DNA of 42,090 bases from Nocardioides jensenii JCM 1364 = NBRC 14755 (lineage in GTDB: Bacteria; Actinomycetota; Actinomycetes; Propionibacteriales; Nocardioidaceae): contig NZ_BCRJ01000049.1 of the NCBI RefSeq assembly GCF_001552535.1, forward strand, positions 1-42,090. Reading direction: 5' to 3'. Below, piece after piece: positions 41,550-42,090 of the stretch; the stretch's first letter is position 1, and every line of letters begins with the position of its first letter. The notes beneath the pieces are model-generated. The model made no database searches and was not told where the DNA came from. It saw nothing but the letters and a program-made list of their open reading frames with translations. Both the position numbers and the translations under genes were made by a program.

Positions 41550-42090
41550 ATGATCCGCAGCCGATTCGCCAAGGCCTTGTTGAAGCTGACCCGTTGGCGC
41601 ATCGTCGGCGAGGTGCCTCGCAGCGGCATCTTCGTCGGCGCACCGCACACCTCCAACTGGGACTGGGTGGCGATGCTGTTGCTGCTCTGGTCCGGCGACG
41701 TGTCGCCGCGGGTGCTGATCAAGCGCGAGCTGTTCAAGGGCCCGCTGGGCTGGATCCTGAGGGCGACCGGTGGCATCTCGATCGACCGCGACAATGCGAC
41801 GTCGGTCGTCGCCGACCTCGCCGCGCATGCCGCCCGTGACGAGTCGTTCGTGATCGTGCTGGCCGCCGAGGGCACCCGCGAGAAGGGCGAGTTCTGGAAG
41901 TCGGGCTTCTACCGTCTGGCCCAACAGACCGGGCTGCCGTGCTCGTTCGGCTTCATCGACGGCCCCACCCGCACCCTGGGCTTCGGCCCGACCTTCCACA
42001 TGACCGGCGACGTCAGCGCGGACATGGACCGGATCCGCGAGTTCTTCGCCGACAAGCGCGGCGTGCGGCCCGAGGGCCGCACCGAGCCCC
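41550..42090 (+). CDS. PlsC-like acyltransferase, cut at right edge
   Basis: Open frame to the window end (180 codons). It matches the 1-acyl-glycerol-3-phosphate acyltransferase fold: the HX4D catalytic motif as HTSNWD (His33, Asp38), LIKRELFKGPLGWILRATGGISIDRD (substrate-binding strand), and EGTR (107-110) in LAAEGTREKGEFWKSGFYRLAQQTGLPCSFGFID. It would transfer a fatty acyl chain to a lysophospholipid or related acceptor at the inner face of the membrane. The short, soluble-looking form with PHTSNWDW is common in actinobacteria, and the substrate may differ from phosphatidate synthesis. Start ATG 41550 is supported by a TAGGGT box 6 nt upstream. Confidence 0.9.
   Translation, partial: MIRSRFAKALLKLTRWRIVGEVPRSGIFVGAPHTSNWDWVAMLLLLWSGDVSPRVLIKRELFKGPLGWILRATGGISIDRDNATSVVADLAAHAARDESFVIVLAAEGTREKGEFWKSGFYRLAQQTGLPCSFGFIDGPTRTLGFGPTFHMTGDVSADMDRIREFFADKRGVRPEGRTEP

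Overview
The window is about 42 kb of chromosomal DNA from a high-GC actinobacterium. Codon third positions are almost all G or C, GTG starts are frequent, many genes overlap by 4 bp, and Tat and lipobox signals and promoter-like TANNNT boxes 6-7 nt before start codons are present. The gene set and repeat style suggest a Nocardioides-like member of the Propionibacteriales. That placement is an inference, because no rRNA or tRNA gene is present to fix the taxonomy.

Layout. 1-5432 (+): a tightly overlapping operon for a cell-surface polysaccharide. It holds a GT4 glycosyltransferase (cut at the left edge), a WecC/WbpA-type nucleotide-sugar dehydrogenase, an ABC-2 permease, its ATPase, and a second glycosyltransferase. 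Convergent to it (5525-7980, -) are a UDP-glucose dehydrogenase and an ExoA-like GT2. 8245-10670 (+): methionine genes metY and metX. 10702-14417: a frameshifted small gene, a DUF2237 protein, a zinc-ribbon methyltransferase, a tandem GNAT protein and a lipoprotein. 14462-17203: gluconate cluster (gntP, gntK, divergent GntR/FCD regulator). 17277-19964: a small membrane protein, a ScyD/ScyE-like secreted protein and a secreted GH16 glycosidase. 20016-24970: HxlR regulator divergent from a run of methyltransferase, HD hydrolase, P450 and deaminase genes, then DUF4031 and a membrane protein. 25073-27349: paired acyl-CoA dehydrogenases. 27468-30264: flavin monooxygenase plus a TPR-LuxR regulator. 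30266-33319: DUF6318 lipoprotein, a small protein and an SSS transporter with its DUF3311 partner. 33436-36779: pta-ackA. 36822-42090: PhoD, a PGPGW-like membrane protein, a NERD helicase, a lipoprotein and a PlsC-like acyltransferase cut at the right edge.

Functionally the window is mostly core and niche metabolism: envelope glycan synthesis and export, sulfur assimilation into homocysteine, gluconate uptake, acyl-CoA oxidation, organic-acid uptake with acetate activation, and phosphate scavenging. I did not find a phage, transposon, CRISPR array or clear defence island.

The less ordinary signals lie in the DNA between and inside genes. Ten genes without a convincing Shine-Dalgarno have a TANNNT or CANNNT box 6-7 nt before the start codon, consistent with leaderless transcription. 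One of these boxes lies inside a perfect terminator hairpin. A REP-like palindrome sits in frame inside a glycosyltransferase gene. Three intergenic repeat families and two 15-bp coding minisatellites are also present, and a perfect operator-like inverted repeat lies upstream of the monooxygenase/LuxR pair.
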